DNA of 64,000 bases from Galeopsis tetrahit (GCA_963675135.1 OY776119.1:12997156-13061155); one strand, 5' to 3'; positions 12,657 to 24,880 are shown, numbered from the stretch's first letter. Numbers and translations: made by a program. The notes: generated by a model not told the origin, from the sequence alone.

Positions 12657-12810
12657 AGATGTCAGTGGGTGTATTTATAAAAAATGTGTGTGTGAATTAA
12701 GTTTGTTGGTGTATTTATAAAAAATGTGTGTGTAAATTAAGCTTGTGGGTGTATTTATAAAGAATATGTGTGTGAATAACTGAAATGCATATATGCAATA
12801 TTTCATGCAA
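12657..12810 (-). repeat. Right TIR of the Mutator-like element
   Basis: Inverted copy of the left arm with about three tandem units (gtgggtgtatttataa and variants). It ends just before the right copy of the 9-bp duplication. Confidence 0.75.
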
Positions 12811-12921
12811 GACTAGTCCATAAAGTAGAGGAGGAGACAAATAAAGAACAAAGAGAACCTAAATTAAACTATAAAAATCTAAAAACAAGAAAAACACTTC
12901 AAATTAATAAACTAAAAGTTA

Positions 12922-13036
12922 AATATTAAGATCGAGGTCAATAGATGAATCTACAATCCATGTTAACACCTACACTAAAGAAAATATTAAGAGGTCAATA
13001 GATCAATCTACAATCCATGTTAACACCTACACTAAA
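12922..13036. repeat. 57-bp tandem duplication
   Basis: Two near-identical 57-bp units beginning gaggtcaatagat at 12934 and 12991 share ctacaatccatgttaac and cacctacactaaa. No function is apparent. Confidence 0.85.
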
Positions 13037-13573
13037 AAAAAACTTCTAAAAGTATTGCAAATTAAAAGTTGATAGTGTTTTAAAATTAAACACTTTAAAT
13101 CAATTGTGTATATGTTGTGGTGTTTATAAAACAAACCACTTTTTTTATAAATTTACAAAACATCCTTATTACATTTGGATATATAATGTGTAAATATGAA
13201 ATATTATTTAAATTGTGAGGGTAAAATTGTAAAATTGATTATTGTAATGATGAGAAGCACATAGAAACTATTAGAAGTAGGTGGAGGGATGCTTCATCAA
13301 AATCACTTTTAACAAATTAACTTAATCACTTGGTTGTGTTTGAAAACACTCCAAAATTGATTATATTTGAAAAAAAAGTGATTTTAAGCACCTTATAGTG
13401 TTTAAAAACACCCACTAAAATTGTTGTACTTTTAGTAGTTTGAGATAATTTTCGATAAATGGAGTAATTTTTTAATCTTTTAGTCCATCTATCGAAAATC
13501 ACAATATTTCAATAAAATCCTGAAAAAAAAAAATAGGTGTAATAAACCCAGAAATGCAGTAAAAGAGTAAGCA
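13037..13573. other. Intergenic DNA downstream of the ABCG gene
   Basis: AT-rich sequence. Related gtgttt/aaaacac motifs in both orientations (13060-13420) suggest a decayed inverted-repeat element, but no termini could be fixed. No gene is seen. Confidence 0.4.
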
Positions 13574-13579
13574 TTTATT
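13574..13579 (-). terminator. Candidate polyadenylation signal for the ABCG gene
   Basis: AATAAA on the minus strand (TTTATT on plus), 86 bp past the stop codon and the best-placed canonical signal. Plant signals are loose, so this is only a candidate. Confidence 0.4.
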
Positions 13580-13664
13580 CCCCCATCCATTTACAACATG
13601 AAACGAAATTAAATTAATATTAATTCATGTAAAAACAAAAGACAAGGCAAAAACAAGAATTTCA

Positions 13665-15425
13665 TCATCTCTTTGATCTGGAAACCCTTCGGATCAAAAC
13701 CATCAAGCAAAGAAAGCGATAGAGCAGGAAGAATCCGATCAAGATATACACATTAATCCATCGCTGCCGTTCATGGAGGCCTCTCTTCTCCAGCACATCT
13801 CCGCCGTTGATCATGCACGTTTTCTTCTCCTCGTCGTACCATATCAAACACGTCGATACAAGGCACGAATACTCGTTAATCAGCAGCGCATCCAGCGCGT
13901 ATTTGTACATTGACAAATAGTGCATAAACAGCCAGAATTTGGGCAAGCTGTCACGCGATATGAAGTAGCCGGAGAAGAGGAAGAATCCGGCGAGGAGCAC
14001 CGTTACCAGTGAAGTCCCGGCGATGTAATTCGGCGCGATTGTGCTTAAGAAAAGAACGAGCGAATTCGCCATTAGAATTATGACCCAGATTACAAGGACG
14101 AAGTAAGTGAAGGCTTCCCATGTTGCGCAGAGGCCCACTAGAAAGTAGAGTGAAACGGAGTAGAGAATTGCGATTGCGAGTAAATAGGGGAGGAAAACTA
14201 GTGTGTTGGCGATGAGATATGATGAAAGGCGGTAAACGCCGCTTGAGGTTTCTCGGAGGAGAATGGGGCGTTCGTTGATGAAAATTGGGAGGGTTTCTGT
14301 TGTGGAGGAGAGGAGAAAAGTTAGGGTAAATGCGAATAACCCAAATCTCTTCTCGATTCCGGTTTTTCCGAGTCCGATGTTTATGTAAATGGTGCCTAGA
14401 ACGAGACCCACTCCTAGTGCCTGTAAGGTGTTTGTTAAAAGTAATTGCTTTGTTCTGTAGATTATTTTCCAGAATCTGTTGTACAGAGTGGCTATTTCGT
14501 GTAGTCTGGAGCTTTTGTATCTGATTACGTCTTTTGATTTAGTGGATTCTGGAGGAACAGATTCTGGAGAAACAGAGCTCTCTGTTTCTTGGAGCTGGTT
14601 AAGTATTTCCATGGCGTATTCGAGGGAATTTAGCTGTGGGGGGACTGTGAAGCCTTGTAGAAGTAAGAAATCTTCGAGGGAAGTTAGTGTACCGTGATGA
14701 ACGACTCTCCCTTTTGAGAGAAGCAGGACTTTGTCAATGGTGGAGAGAATCTTGAAACTCGGTTGATGAATTGAGAGGATGACAGTGCGGCGGCGCGTGA
14801 CGGCGATTGATCTAAGTGTTTGCATTATGTTCAACGCCGACCCGCTGTCGAGGCTGGAAGTTGGTTCGTCGAGGAGGAGCACCGCCGGGTCGTGGAGGAG
14901 GCTCAGCCCTATGGAGACGCGGCGGCGCTCTCCGCCGGAGAGGCCGTGCTCGAGGCGAGTGTCGGCCAGGTGGTTGAGGCGGAGGTCGTCGAGAAGGGCG
15001 GAGACGATGGCGGAGACGTCGGAGGTTTTGGGGTTGAGTAAACTTGCTGAGAATGTGAAGGTTTCTGCAACGGTGAGTAATGGGAGACATGCATCGTGTT
15101 GAGGGACGTAAGCGGAGAGCTTGCGGTAGATGTTGGGGAGGAGAGGGGCGGAGTTGAGGAGGAGGGTGCCGCTCGTGGCGGCGGTTCTGGCGGCTAGGAT
15201 GTCGAGGAGGGTGGATTTTCCGGCGCCGCTTGGGCCGACTATGGCGAGGATCTCCGATGGGTAGGCGGTGAGGGAGATGTTTTTTAAGATGTAAGTTGGT
15301 GGGGTTGCATTGCAAGGCTTGAAGAGGAAGGTGGCGGCGGTGGATTTTGTGTAGGAGATTGAAGAGGCTGTGATTTCGTAGGTTTTTGACGGCGGTGGAG
15401 AGGGTGGCGGAGGTGGTTGTTCCAT
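13665..15425 (-). CDS. ABC transporter G family half-transporter, ABCG4/ABCG8-like
   Basis: 586 residues in one exon, like the intronless Arabidopsis ABCG4/ABCG8 group. A proline-rich N-terminus is followed by the nucleotide-binding domain: Walker A GPSGAGKS (64-71), Q-loop YVPQHD (106-111), signature LSGGE (162-166), Walker B VLLLDEP (182-188) and H-loop His220. The ABC2 membrane domain occupies about 320-586 with six predicted helices. It includes the family motif NERPILLRETSSGVYRLSSY and a Cys-containing loop before the last helix. The domain order NBD-TMD is that of WBC-type half-transporters, which dimerise to export lipids, hormones or other hydrophobic compounds; the substrate cannot be read from sequence. 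The ATG at 15425 starts a conserved-looking N-terminus and all motifs are intact, so it looks functional. No other host gene lies within 13 kb. Confidence 0.95.
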   Translation of the reverse strand: MEQPPPPPSPPPSKTYEITASSISYTKSTAATFLFKPCNATPPTYILKNISLTAYPSEILAIVGPSGAGKSTLLDILAARTAATSGTLLLNSAPLLPNIYRKLSAYVPQHDACLPLLTVAETFTFSASLLNPKTSDVSAIVSALLDDLRLNHLADTRLEHGLSGGERRRVSIGLSLLHDPAVLLLDEPTSSLDSGSALNIMQTLRSIAVTRRRTVILSIHQPSFKILSTIDKVLLLSKGRVVHHGTLTSLEDFLLLQGFTVPPQLNSLEYAMEILNQLQETESSVSPESVPPESTKSKDVIRYKSSRLHEIATLYNRFWKIIYRTKQLLLTNTLQALGVGLVLGTIYINIGLGKTGIEKRFGLFAFTLTFLLSSTTETLPIFINERPILLRETSSGVYRLSSYLIANTLVFLPYLLAIAILYSVSLYFLVGLCATWEAFTYFVLVIWVIILMANSLVLFLSTIAPNYIAGTSLVTVLLAGFFLFSGYFISRDSLPKFWLFMHYLSMYKYALDALLINEYSCLVSTCLIWYDEEKKTCMINGGDVLEKRGLHERQRWINVYILIGFFLLYRFLCLMVLIRRVSRSKR

Positions 15426-16128
15426 GGAGGTGCAAATGGGATTGAATGGAAAGAGTGAAGTTGATAATTAGAAAGTGTGTGTGGAAGGATATGTGGGCAA
15501 TTCTTCTCATTATTGGGAGGCCTAGCGGTGGCTCATTTCTTTTTTGTTCAAAATTACTAGCATTTTTTGGGTTAGATACTGTATTTGTTTGTGTTATACG
15601 GTATTATATTTATACATGACACGAAATTTTATTTAATTATTTGGTTTTCTTTTAAGTACAGTAGTTCGGTTGAAGTTTCATAAATTCCATCAATCATATT
15701 TATTTAGTCATTTTGGAAGTGGTTAATTTACTTTATTACATACATTAAAAAATATAGAAAAAAATAATAAAAAATAGTAATGAAAAAAGTTACTGAAAAA
15801 TAATAAATGTTGCCAAAAAATTAAAATTGTTAACTTTCAATAGGATATTTAAAACTTCTAAATGAATAATTTTTAAAGGGATGAATAAAGTATAAATTAT
15901 AAGTAAAAGCAAAATTTTATACTGTATAATACTATAAGTAAAAGCAAATTTTTACATCCAATTGAATGTATAAATATTTGAATTTTAATATTTAATTAAA
16001 TATTTAACTCAATTAATTGAAGTTCAATTTCATAAGTAAATGTTTGAATATGCAATGAGATCAGTTATTTCAATTTTGGTGTTCTAACATCTTCTTTCAC
16101 TATATGATGATTAACATGTATCAATTCT
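15426..16128. other. ABCG upstream region and AT-rich spacer
   Basis: Holds the presumed promoter and 5' leader of the ABCG gene. Beyond about 15650 it is featureless AT-rich DNA with no gene. Confidence 0.5.
15607..15614 (-). promoter_or_regulatory. Candidate TATA box of the ABCG gene
   Basis: TATAAATA on the minus strand, about 180 bp upstream of the ATG, implying a ~150-nt 5' leader. This rests on motif and position only. Confidence 0.35.
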
Positions 16129-17009
16129 TGACGGACCCAATAAGTGCCCAGGGGGTCACTGGGCCCCCCACAAATTTATATATATATATATATATTATAT
16201 TTTTTTAGTAATTATTTATATTATGTTTTAAAATTACTTCCACACTTCAAATATAAAAATAATTCACAAAATAGATACATTTACTATATCATTTTATATT
16301 CACATTTTCTCTTATTAATACACCTCACTAATTTTTTTTTAGACCTCACAAAATCTATTTTATACTCCCTCTATCTCACAATTAGTTTCACACTTTCCTT
16401 TTCGGGACGTCCCACAATAACTTTCACACCCTCAAAATGAAAAATTCTTTATAAACTCCACCCTCACAATATCCTTAATTTTACACAAATGTCATTACTT
16501 TTTCTCCACACATACACAAAAGTCAACTCATTTTTTTTACTTTATACATAAAGTTTTACAAAATTATCCCTCAAAACTTCTCTCATTATTACACTTTTTT
16601 AATATACGTGTCCATCTACCTATAAAAGTTATCTTGGGACAGAGGGAGTACATTATTAAATCACTCAAACTGATTCTTACTTATTTGATCTTACACTCCA
16701 CTAAATTTACATTTCTTAAAAAGTGAGTCAATCAAAATATAAAAATCACTATGGATGGGGAAGTATATTTTAAGTTCTACATTTGACTAATAGTAGCTAA
16801 AGTCTCAACAATGATCGAAGTTGTATACTTTTTCACAAGTTAGAACAATCAAAATTACTTTCTTTTAAAACATAACAAAATTTGTTAAATTTAAATTAAT
16901 GAAATGAGATGTATTGAAAAATTTATAATAATTTTTTTGTATATATAAATATTTTGTCTTTGTATTAATGTAAATTGGGCCCCCAATCTATAAATTTCTG
17001 GGTCTGTCA
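16129..17009. mobile_element. Decayed hAT-like non-autonomous element with a Stowaway inside
   Basis: Left end tgacggaccca and right end tgggtctgtca are inverted, with gggccccc motifs just inside both ends. This resembles the GGCGGACCC-ended hAT MITE at 28412. No clean 8-bp duplication remains, so family and borders are tentative. A Stowaway MITE (16365-16648) is inserted in it. Confidence 0.4.
16365..16648. mobile_element. Stowaway-type MITE
   Basis: 284 bp, flanked by TA on both sides. Ends are ctccctctatctcac and gggacagagggag, the CTCCCTCCGTCCC terminal repeat of plant Stowaway (Tc1/mariner) MITEs. It is the same subfamily as 33754-34034, sharing ttccttttcg and cataaagttttacaaa in order. 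Confidence 0.85.
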
Positions 17010-19374
17010 GTATTATATATTAAAAAATAATCAACGTTCAATAATAATAGAGACGATATATATTAAAAATTCAATAAAATGAAATATCAGTGAAATACAA
17101 AAGTTGGAATAGAAAAATCTATAATTGAAATGTGAAATGAACATTTAAAATGTTTAATGGAGTAAATGTTTGGATAAAGAAGCATATCAAAAAGAGCGGT
17201 AGCCTTCGAGTTTAATTAGTGTCACACTGTCACATGATGTGTAATATGCTGGGTAAAGCCATGTGGCACCGGTTTAAATTTGCAGTAATATAAATATTCA
17301 AGCAATCTTCTAAAAAATTTATTATATTTATTTGTTCGAACACATTAGAAAAGAGTCGTAACATAGTATTGAGATTTGAGACCCTCTAAAAAAATCAAAA
17401 AAGTTAATTAAAAAAATTCACCATAGTTAAGATATTTATCAGCATATCAAAATTACTACCAAGTTGTTGATTAAAAGACAAAATATACTAAAATTTGGGG
17501 GGGGGGGGGGGGGGGATCAATAGTACACCGATTAACTCTACTAACTAATCTTTTAGAAGGGGGAAATAATAATTAACCTCGTTAGGCACTTTAGTTTTCG
17601 GTTCGATTTTTTTCCCACTTTTTGCACTTTAGTTTATTGGTTCGATTTTCTTATTTCACTTTTCGTGTTTCACTAGTATTTCACTTTACTTATTTTTTAA
17701 CACGTATCGTCTTTAATATTATAGGACATTGATTATTCGTTAATATAACACATGTCACTCATTTATATAGTAAAATAAAACGGAACACAAAAATTAGAAC
17801 CCTTAATCTCATTCGATAATTTTTTCAGTCGGCTCCTATTTTAAGGCTTAGAAATCATCACGTGAACATACTTTGTTTTGTTATTAGAGCATAGCCCTCT
17901 TAATGATTGGTGGGCACATTATTGATTGAAAAGTCTTGACCTTAATTATTTTTACTATCATGAAAATAACTAGACACCCCACATTCTGCTTTTGGTGTCA
18001 CGAGCCCAATAACATCTAGAATACACATGTGATATTTGGTTTTCTTAGATTGTTTGTTGATTTTATATTTAATTTTTGTTAATATCTATTACTAGCATTG
18101 TTAGAAATGTTAATTGAAAATCGGTTATAGGGCGAATTTCAACTGCCCTTTTTTTTTTTTTTTACTTTTTCTCTGTAATTTCTCATATGTTTTTTTATTT
18201 ATACTGCATTAAATCAAGTTATTTGTTCATATTCCTAAATCAAATCTCTTAAGAAATTTAAAATTACAAAATGACCGTACATTAGGGTGAAGCTACGAAT
18301 ATTGCTTAGAGCCTCAATTTTATTTAAAAAGTGTGCACAATCGTTCAAATTGAAGGTCCGCCTAATGCTAAGGCCGACTTTTACAACATTTGTTATTATT
18401 AATTCTCCGGTTGTCATCCAAAAGTTCTAAACTTCAATTTAATTTATTAATACATACTATATATATATATATATATATATTATATGTGCATAGTTTAATT
18501 AGAATTAATTAAATTATCATTTAAAAATACATAAATCAACATATTGTTAAACATTATTTTGTAGTCACCAAAATATTATATCACACCTTGACGTCATCTT
18601 CCAACGTTCGCAACATCTGCTATGGATTGGAAATTTATAAAAAAATAATTAAAATAATGTCGCTTCAATGTTTACAAATTTCTAATTAATTAATATATTG
18701 TTATTTGTGTTCAACATGAAGTTTAAAATAGGTTTTTTTTTAATATATATGGTTTTTTTTTATAAATGAATTATAATATTTTAAACGAAGCACTATATTC
18801 TGTTCATATATATATATATATATTAAAAACAAAAAAGAATATGATGTCAGTCCCCGTGATTCATATTTTATTTGATTGGCCTCTTGTGACTTGTGAGTAT
18901 ATATATTAATTTTATTGCTATTTATGTACTTTTTGTGATTAGATCAAAGTGTAAATATTTGATCAGTCTATTTATAAATTTTTAATTTTGTCATTTTAAT
19001 TTATATTTTTTATAAGTTTTTTATACTTTTTTTATAAATATTTTTTAATTTTTAATTTTTATATCTTATTTTTTTCACTTCAATCTCAATCTCATTACTG
19101 GTATATATTATATCTATTATTTAATTATTTTTCTTAATCAACAGTAAAACGTAAGAAAACTTACCGTCGGTATTAGTGTTTGTGTTTCTATATGTTTGCT
19201 TCTTTGTTGCAGATCTATATATATATATATGTAGCCAATATAGGGGTTGTAGCTGTTCAGTCACGGGAATTATTCATTTTTTACTATTTTAATATACATT
19301 TTTTTTCCCAATAAAACAAGGTAATTAGCAAGCTAGCTAGTACATTTTTGATATGGCTCCATTTATCTATAATA
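17010..19374. other. AT-rich intergenic DNA with a 19-base poly-G tract
   Basis: No gene seen. It contains an uninterrupted run of 19 G (17497-17515), poly-T tracts near 18150 and several TA microsatellites (18460-18480, 18808-18824). The motif cgtc-ttaatattatagga at 17708 recurs in the LEA flanks (33138, 56950) and marks a dispersed repeat. Confidence 0.5.
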
Positions 19375-19376
19375 TA

Positions 19377-19701
19377 CTCACTCCATTTTTTAATAAGTGT
19401 CACTTTAACTTTTTAACTAATTTTAAAATAAGTGTCATTTTAAGATTTTTTCTTTAATTTTAACTATTTTATCCCTATTCATTTACCATAAATATTTTTC
19501 ATTAATAAATTCCACAAAAATTGTTTATACCAAAATTAATTTGATTTATGAATACTAGCTACATTCTTAACTACATTCTTTATCAAACAAAATTTATATA
19601 TTAAAATTAGTTATAATTAATGAAAGGTGATATCGACCACAATTTATAATCTTAATTTGTTGAAAAAAGTCAAAATGACACTTATTAAAAGATGGAGGGA
19701 G
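19377..19701. mobile_element. Stowaway-type MITE
   Basis: 325 bp with TA on both sides. Ends ctcactccattttttaa and gatggagggag are inverted and both carry the aataagtgtca motif. Internally related to 28065-28368 (both have tgtcatttta near the left end). Confidence 0.8.
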
Positions 19702-19703
19702 TA

Positions 19704-20637
19704 TATGCTTGGATTTATAAACAGATTATAACGTTTTATTTTTTGAATAAAAAACGTATGTTTGTCTTATCATTTGACTAAATTTAATCTAAAGTAACAA
19801 TTATTAAAAAGTTAAAATATTTTGAATATTTTCCAATTCTTTTAGTATTACACGTAATTAAAAATACATATGCAATTAAGATTCCAGAAAATTAGAGTTT
19901 TTCTTGGAATCTTTTGTGAGAAACTCTACAAAATAAAATGCATATACTTATAATTAAAAAAAAATAAGAATGCACCACCAAACAAAGCACATAAAAGATA
20001 TCATGCAAGAAGAGTCAAACGGATATATGAGAATAAAAGTATGACATGTATAAGGTGACAAAAAAACGACCATGTTTAAAAAAAATTAAGTTCAAAATGC
20101 TATATGTGTTTATTTGAAACCATTCAACCTATTATAAAAATTTATTGTAGAAAAAACAAAATTATAACAGGTGCACGGTCAGAAAAACTAGTATAATTGA
20201 TTAATTCATTAATATTAGGAACAAACTTTGTTAAACGTGTTCTTTTCCCTTGTATATTAAGCAAAAAGAATGTTCTTAAAAATAAAAAAAGCAAGGAGAA
20301 TGTGGTTTGGGCCTTCCCCATGGCCCACTGGTGAGTGGAATTGGGTTATGGTATGTATAGCCCGCCAATAATGGGCTGTCTGCTCCAGAGTCCAGACAAC
20401 TTCATGTGAAACTGAGAAGGTTGATTGGGTGTTCTGATAACATACCACTGTTTCATTTCACAAAATACAGTACAAGTACTTTACCCTTTTATTTTATTTT
20501 ATTTACTACAATCATTTCTCGCTCCTCTATCTATATAAAAAAATTCTACCGAAGACCTCATTCTCTAAACTCAATCTTGAAAGAATTGAGAGAATTCCAA
20601 ACATAACAACACTCCCTTAGATTCCTCAATTTAGGTA
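19704..20637. other. Intergenic DNA, nothing recognised
   Basis: AT-rich, with short open frames only. No repeat ends, RNA gene or coding motif was found. Confidence 0.5.
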
Positions 20638-20642
20638 GTTAA

Positions 20643-22941
20643 TGTTGGGATATTTATACAGCCTCTAATCTGATTGTAATTTATATGTTTAGTTTCGATG
20701 GTCAAAACCAAATCTGTATAGTAAGGTCCAAAATAATAATTTGTAATCTAAAAGTAGGTTACCTAAACTGTTCTTATAAAGCTTAGAAGTATTTAAAGTG
20801 TCTAAGTCTGAGGAATCAAATGTATATATATCAGCTGATTACACATCTGCTTTCAACGCACGCTCGTTCAAGACTTAAAGAGTAGAAGACTGAAGATTGA
20901 AGACTTGAAGACATTGAAGCTCATTAGTAAAATCAGATCTAAAGGTTGTTTGTATACCTTATAAATTGAAAGTAACTATATGATAATTTGCAATAAATCA
21001 GAAGACCATTTTAGCAGATATGAGATCACCTGATCTTGTCTAGAAGAAGCCTCAAGAAGCATTAAAGTCAAGCTCATCTGAATTTCAGATGACAGTTAGT
21101 ATTTATGATGAAAATGTTGGAATTAATGTGAAATAAATTGGGTTTTGATACACAGTCTAATTAAATTAATTAGAAGGACTAAACGTTAATTATTAAATAA
21201 TTAAACGTGACATAGTCGATCTACTCTCGGAGTAGATGAACGTGGTATATTTAATATCTCAAAACCGAGTTAAGGTGAGTGAGAAATTAATTAATGAAGT
21301 TGAAGGATTCAACTTTGAGTTTGAGTGGTGGGAAGGTGAAGGATGTTATGGGCTTGGCCCATTTCGAATCACTTCAAGAATATTCCAGAATCTTCTGGAG
21401 ACTCAAACTTGGTCTTCAAGAACCATGACCTACACGTTGCGTTATTTTCAGATTCACATCCCACGTACAATTCTCTCAACTCCCTAGCTGATATCTGCCT
21501 ATAAATACAGACTCTTCCCTCATTAAAAACAACTCAATTTTTATCTCCTCTTATGCTACAATGTATTTCTCCGGTAAGAATACATTGTTCCTGTGTTTAC
21601 AAAATTTATTTCTGTGTGTTCAGTTCGTACTCTTAGTAGGCTTCCTCTATAGTGGTGCTACTATAGACGAAGTGTAAGTCGTTTTACCTTTGGGAACGGA
21701 GCGCCAAACCAGTCGAGCACTACCTGGGCGTATTCTGTTCTGCGGAAAAAGGGTTTTCCCTTGACTCGACTTTCTGGTTCCTATATTTCGATATTGCAGT
21801 ACCCATATCAGGCGTAAAGTTTCCAACAGAAAACACCTTGAAGAAGTGTTAGTTCATTTATGATACTAAGATATGAGAAAAAGAGGCAACAATAATAGAA
21901 CACAAAGAGAATATCGAACTAGTTCTGATTTACTCAAACAGAAGACAAGATTGTTCGTTCAACAACTTTGCTTATGTGGACCAATGTTACATCGACAACG
22001 AAGCTACAGAGTTGACTTGAACTAGGATAGTAGAGACCTTTATGCAGAGTTGTACAAGCATTAAATGCACGTTACCATTTCAGGTAATATCGTACCAGAT
22101 TGAAGAATGAACATCAACTCATGAAGATCTCTATCCAAAAATGGTAGATTTGTTTCAACGGCGAGTTTCTCACCAACGACTAGTTTGAAGCTCAAATCCT
22201 TTATAAATACAACACTTGTTCTTTGGAACAAGGTACCGGAAACTCTCAAGCAAGAACTCCCAAATTTCTGCTGACCTGAAGAACAAAGCCTTCTGAAATA
22301 TTCTAAGTATCGAGTTCTTTAAAGCCTTCAAATATTTCTTATCCTTAGCTCTAAGTTTCTGATCTTAAGCCCGTATACAGATTCCTATCTTAAGAGCTTA
22401 GAATTAGCAGTCTGTTTTTTAGCACATTGAGTTGGTTATAAACGATTATTTACATTTCATGTTTAGAACCATTGTAAATGGTACTTGTTCCCTCCCCAAC
22501 AAGTAGATCCGTATTCTCAGAAAGTAGTTGAGAATCTCGATCACAAAGTCTTCTCTTGGGACTTTAAAGCAACAAGATATTGAATTTCACTATCTGATTA
22601 GTGAGAGTGGACGTAGGATATTGAAATACGAACCACTATGAATCCTTGTGTTCTTTATTGTTTTATTTACCTTCTGTATATCATTCTTATTATTTAGGGC
22701 CTACACATTTCCGCACCTTAGTTGTTAAGATAACTTTCCAACTGACCAACTGATTTAAGCAATCAGTAGATTTGTTATCTTGATCTGCTATATACACTCG
22801 CACTCTAAGATCAGAACATCTTATTTGCATTCAGACGATATAGTATATCACTCTTCTGATCTACACGCTTAAAATACATTGAAAGTCTATTCACCCCCCC
22901 CCCCTCTAGACTTTCTCATCATACTCGTTTTGGGACCAACA
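20643..22941 (+). mobile_element. Long copia-type LTR (probably solo), interrupted by a second solo LTR
   Basis: Starts TGTTGG and ends CCAACA. The last ~60 bp (C-run, ctctagactttctc, ttttgggaccaaca) match the usual end of plant copia LTRs just before a tggtatcagagc primer site, but here no primer site follows. That argues for a solo LTR. Removing the inner 714-bp LTR and its duplication leaves about 1.58 kb. Flanking pentamers gttaa and actaa do not match well, so mutation or ectopic recombination is possible. Confidence 0.55.
21115..21828 (+). mobile_element. Nested solo LTR (714 bp)
   Basis: TGTTGG...CCAACA ends with an exact 5-bp target-site duplication gaaaa (21110-21114 and 21829-21833). 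A TATA-like ctataaatacag lies near 21500. No internal retrotransposon sequence is present, as expected after recombination between two LTRs. Confidence 0.8.
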
Positions 22942-23106
22942 ACTAACAAATTAATTTGTTTCATAATATAGCAAATTGTCGTACACTACGACTCGCGTCA
23001 CAACATCCCAAATCACTTAACCACAAATTCAAGGACAACCAGCTTCTGTCAAATCTAACCAGAAGAACAATAAAGTTCCACCACGAAAAAAGATACTCGT
23101 AACGGG
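22942..23106. other. Short spacer between LTR remnants
   Basis: AT-rich and without coding or repeat signal. Confidence 0.4.
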
Positions 23107-24880
23107 TGATTCAGTTGTAAATTGCATAAGATTTCATGCGTTTTAGTGATAAACTTTGAGGGTTTTTATGCATTTTCACACTAATATACTTGATTTGATT
23201 GAGAAATGTGTTTGAACTGGTTTTGTAGGAATACGAGGTGAATTAGGCATTAAAATCGCAAAAACGAGTGTTCAATCATCATTGACACTCACTGGACTAA
23301 AGAGAGGATTGCACCATTGGATTCGTCTCGAAAAATAGAGTGGAATGAAAAAAGAATCAAGTCAATCGAAGGTTGGAAGCTCGAGATATGAAAGGGATGA
23401 AGGTGGGGGTCTGAATTTGGGCCAAAGTATCCGCCCGACCAGGCCGACCCGCCCGGCTAGTGTTCTGCACCCACCTTTTTTATTAGTTCACCCTACGCGT
23501 ATTTTGGCCACATCAGCAATTGCTATCAACTTATGAAGTTTCCGCCTGGTCGGGCCACCTGTTCTCGGCCATTTTCGCGCGCGCCATCGTCCGCGCCACT
23601 TACCCAGCCTGTCGGGTGGACCCATTTTCGGGGGTTTTGACCCATTTTCTACATATTTCAAGGGGCTAATTGCAAAATTGATCCAAGACTTCCACCCCAA
23701 TTATAAATAGATCCAATTTGAGTTTTGAAAAGGGTCTTCCTTCTTTTACAAGCAATTCCACACACACAAACACATAGTAGTAGGTTTTTTTTTATAGTTT
23801 TAGTTGAATTTCTCATTAGATTAGTTAGAATAAGTGTTTTTACTTCGAATCAAGCTACGATTATCATCGGGCATCATCTATTACATCGGTTTGTAGCTAA
23901 ATTCTCATGATCAAGGTGATATTACTCTATTTTGCAATTCAATTTAGTTATTTCTTAATTTCTCCAATCGTTTGTTATTTTACCATGAGTTTGATGTTAT
24001 TTGTTGTTGTAGCCATGAGATTCTCTTCTAGAACCATGAGTTAAGCTCTTATTTCCTTGGGTGTGAATGTTTTGATGAGTGTGTAGTGTAATTATGGATT
24101 AAGTGCATGATTAGCTTGAAATTTGGGTGTTTATGTTTATAGTGTTGTGATTGCATTGATTCAATTGATTAATTCACCCTATTAGCTAGCATGGTTGGTT
24201 GTGTCGATTACAACGATCGTATTGGGTCGCATGATTAAGAGTGTGAGTGTGAGCTTGAATTAATTGATTAGAATTCAGATAGTAATTGGTTTAACTGATC
24301 GGGGGTTGATTGCTTAGATCGACAACACTAGACAATAATTGAATAGAGGTCGTCTAAGAGATTGGTGAGAGGGCGTTTCATAAGCATTAGTAACCGTGTT
24401 GGAAGTGCTTATGAAACACTATCTTAGGAGCTTATGGTATTTGGGTAGATCATATAATTGCTAATCAATGCACGTGTTCACCTAAGCCTCACGAGGGATT
24501 GGTCTACACATAAGAGTGATATTCTTTAGCTTAACCCATAATCATAAGTTTATTCATGCAATTGATTCGTTAACTCATCGAATTACCCACAAAATGGAAA
24601 CACTCGAGACAATACCCCTTCTCTTGCACTTTCTCTCGAAAGTTGGATAGCTTGCTATTTTTTGTGTTCATTTCTTATCATTCTTAGTTAATTTAGTTTA
24701 ATTCTTGTGTTTTAAATCCCGAAAATCCAACAAACACTTGTAGTTACTACAATAGCATGAATATTCTTAACTCTAGGGATTCACTTACATTCAACTAGAT
24801 CCTTGGACGAACAAACTACTTAGTTGTACTTACGTACTACAATCAGACTCATACGCTTGTGGGAATCGTATTGTTACGCG
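23107..24880 (+). repeat. Probable Ty3/gypsy LTR remnant (Athila/Tat style)
   Basis: The arrangement resembles the long LTRs of this group: tgcataagatttcatgcgttttag near the start, a GC-rich patch (23430-23640), taattgcaaa and ttataaatag at 23665-23710, then cacctaagcctcacg and attacccacaaaa near the end. It lacks an adjoining primer site or polypurine tract. I could not fix its ends or a duplication. It contains no gene. Confidence 0.4.

Larger units (their letters stand above)
11722..12819. mobile_element. Non-autonomous Mutator-like element with tandem-repeat TIRs
   Basis: Exact 9-bp target-site duplications ataaagtag (11713-11721 and 12820-12828) flank a 1098-bp segment whose ends are inverted copies of each other over about 170-195 bp. 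A 9-bp duplication with long TIRs is the Mutator-superfamily signature. Each TIR is built from about four tandem ~42-bp units containing ttttataaatacac and caagcttaattcacac. The interior is mainly AT-rich with many ttactacat motifs and codes for no transposase. A GC-richer patch at 11930-11990 stands out from it. Mobility would need an enzyme supplied from elsewhere. Confidence 0.8.

Noticed and set aside
14812..15510. Long open frames on both strands across the ABCG N-terminal half
   Set aside because: They overlap the ABCG nucleotide-binding domain in other frames, are Arg/Pro/His-rich from GC-rich codon positions and have no domain. They are shadows of the real gene.
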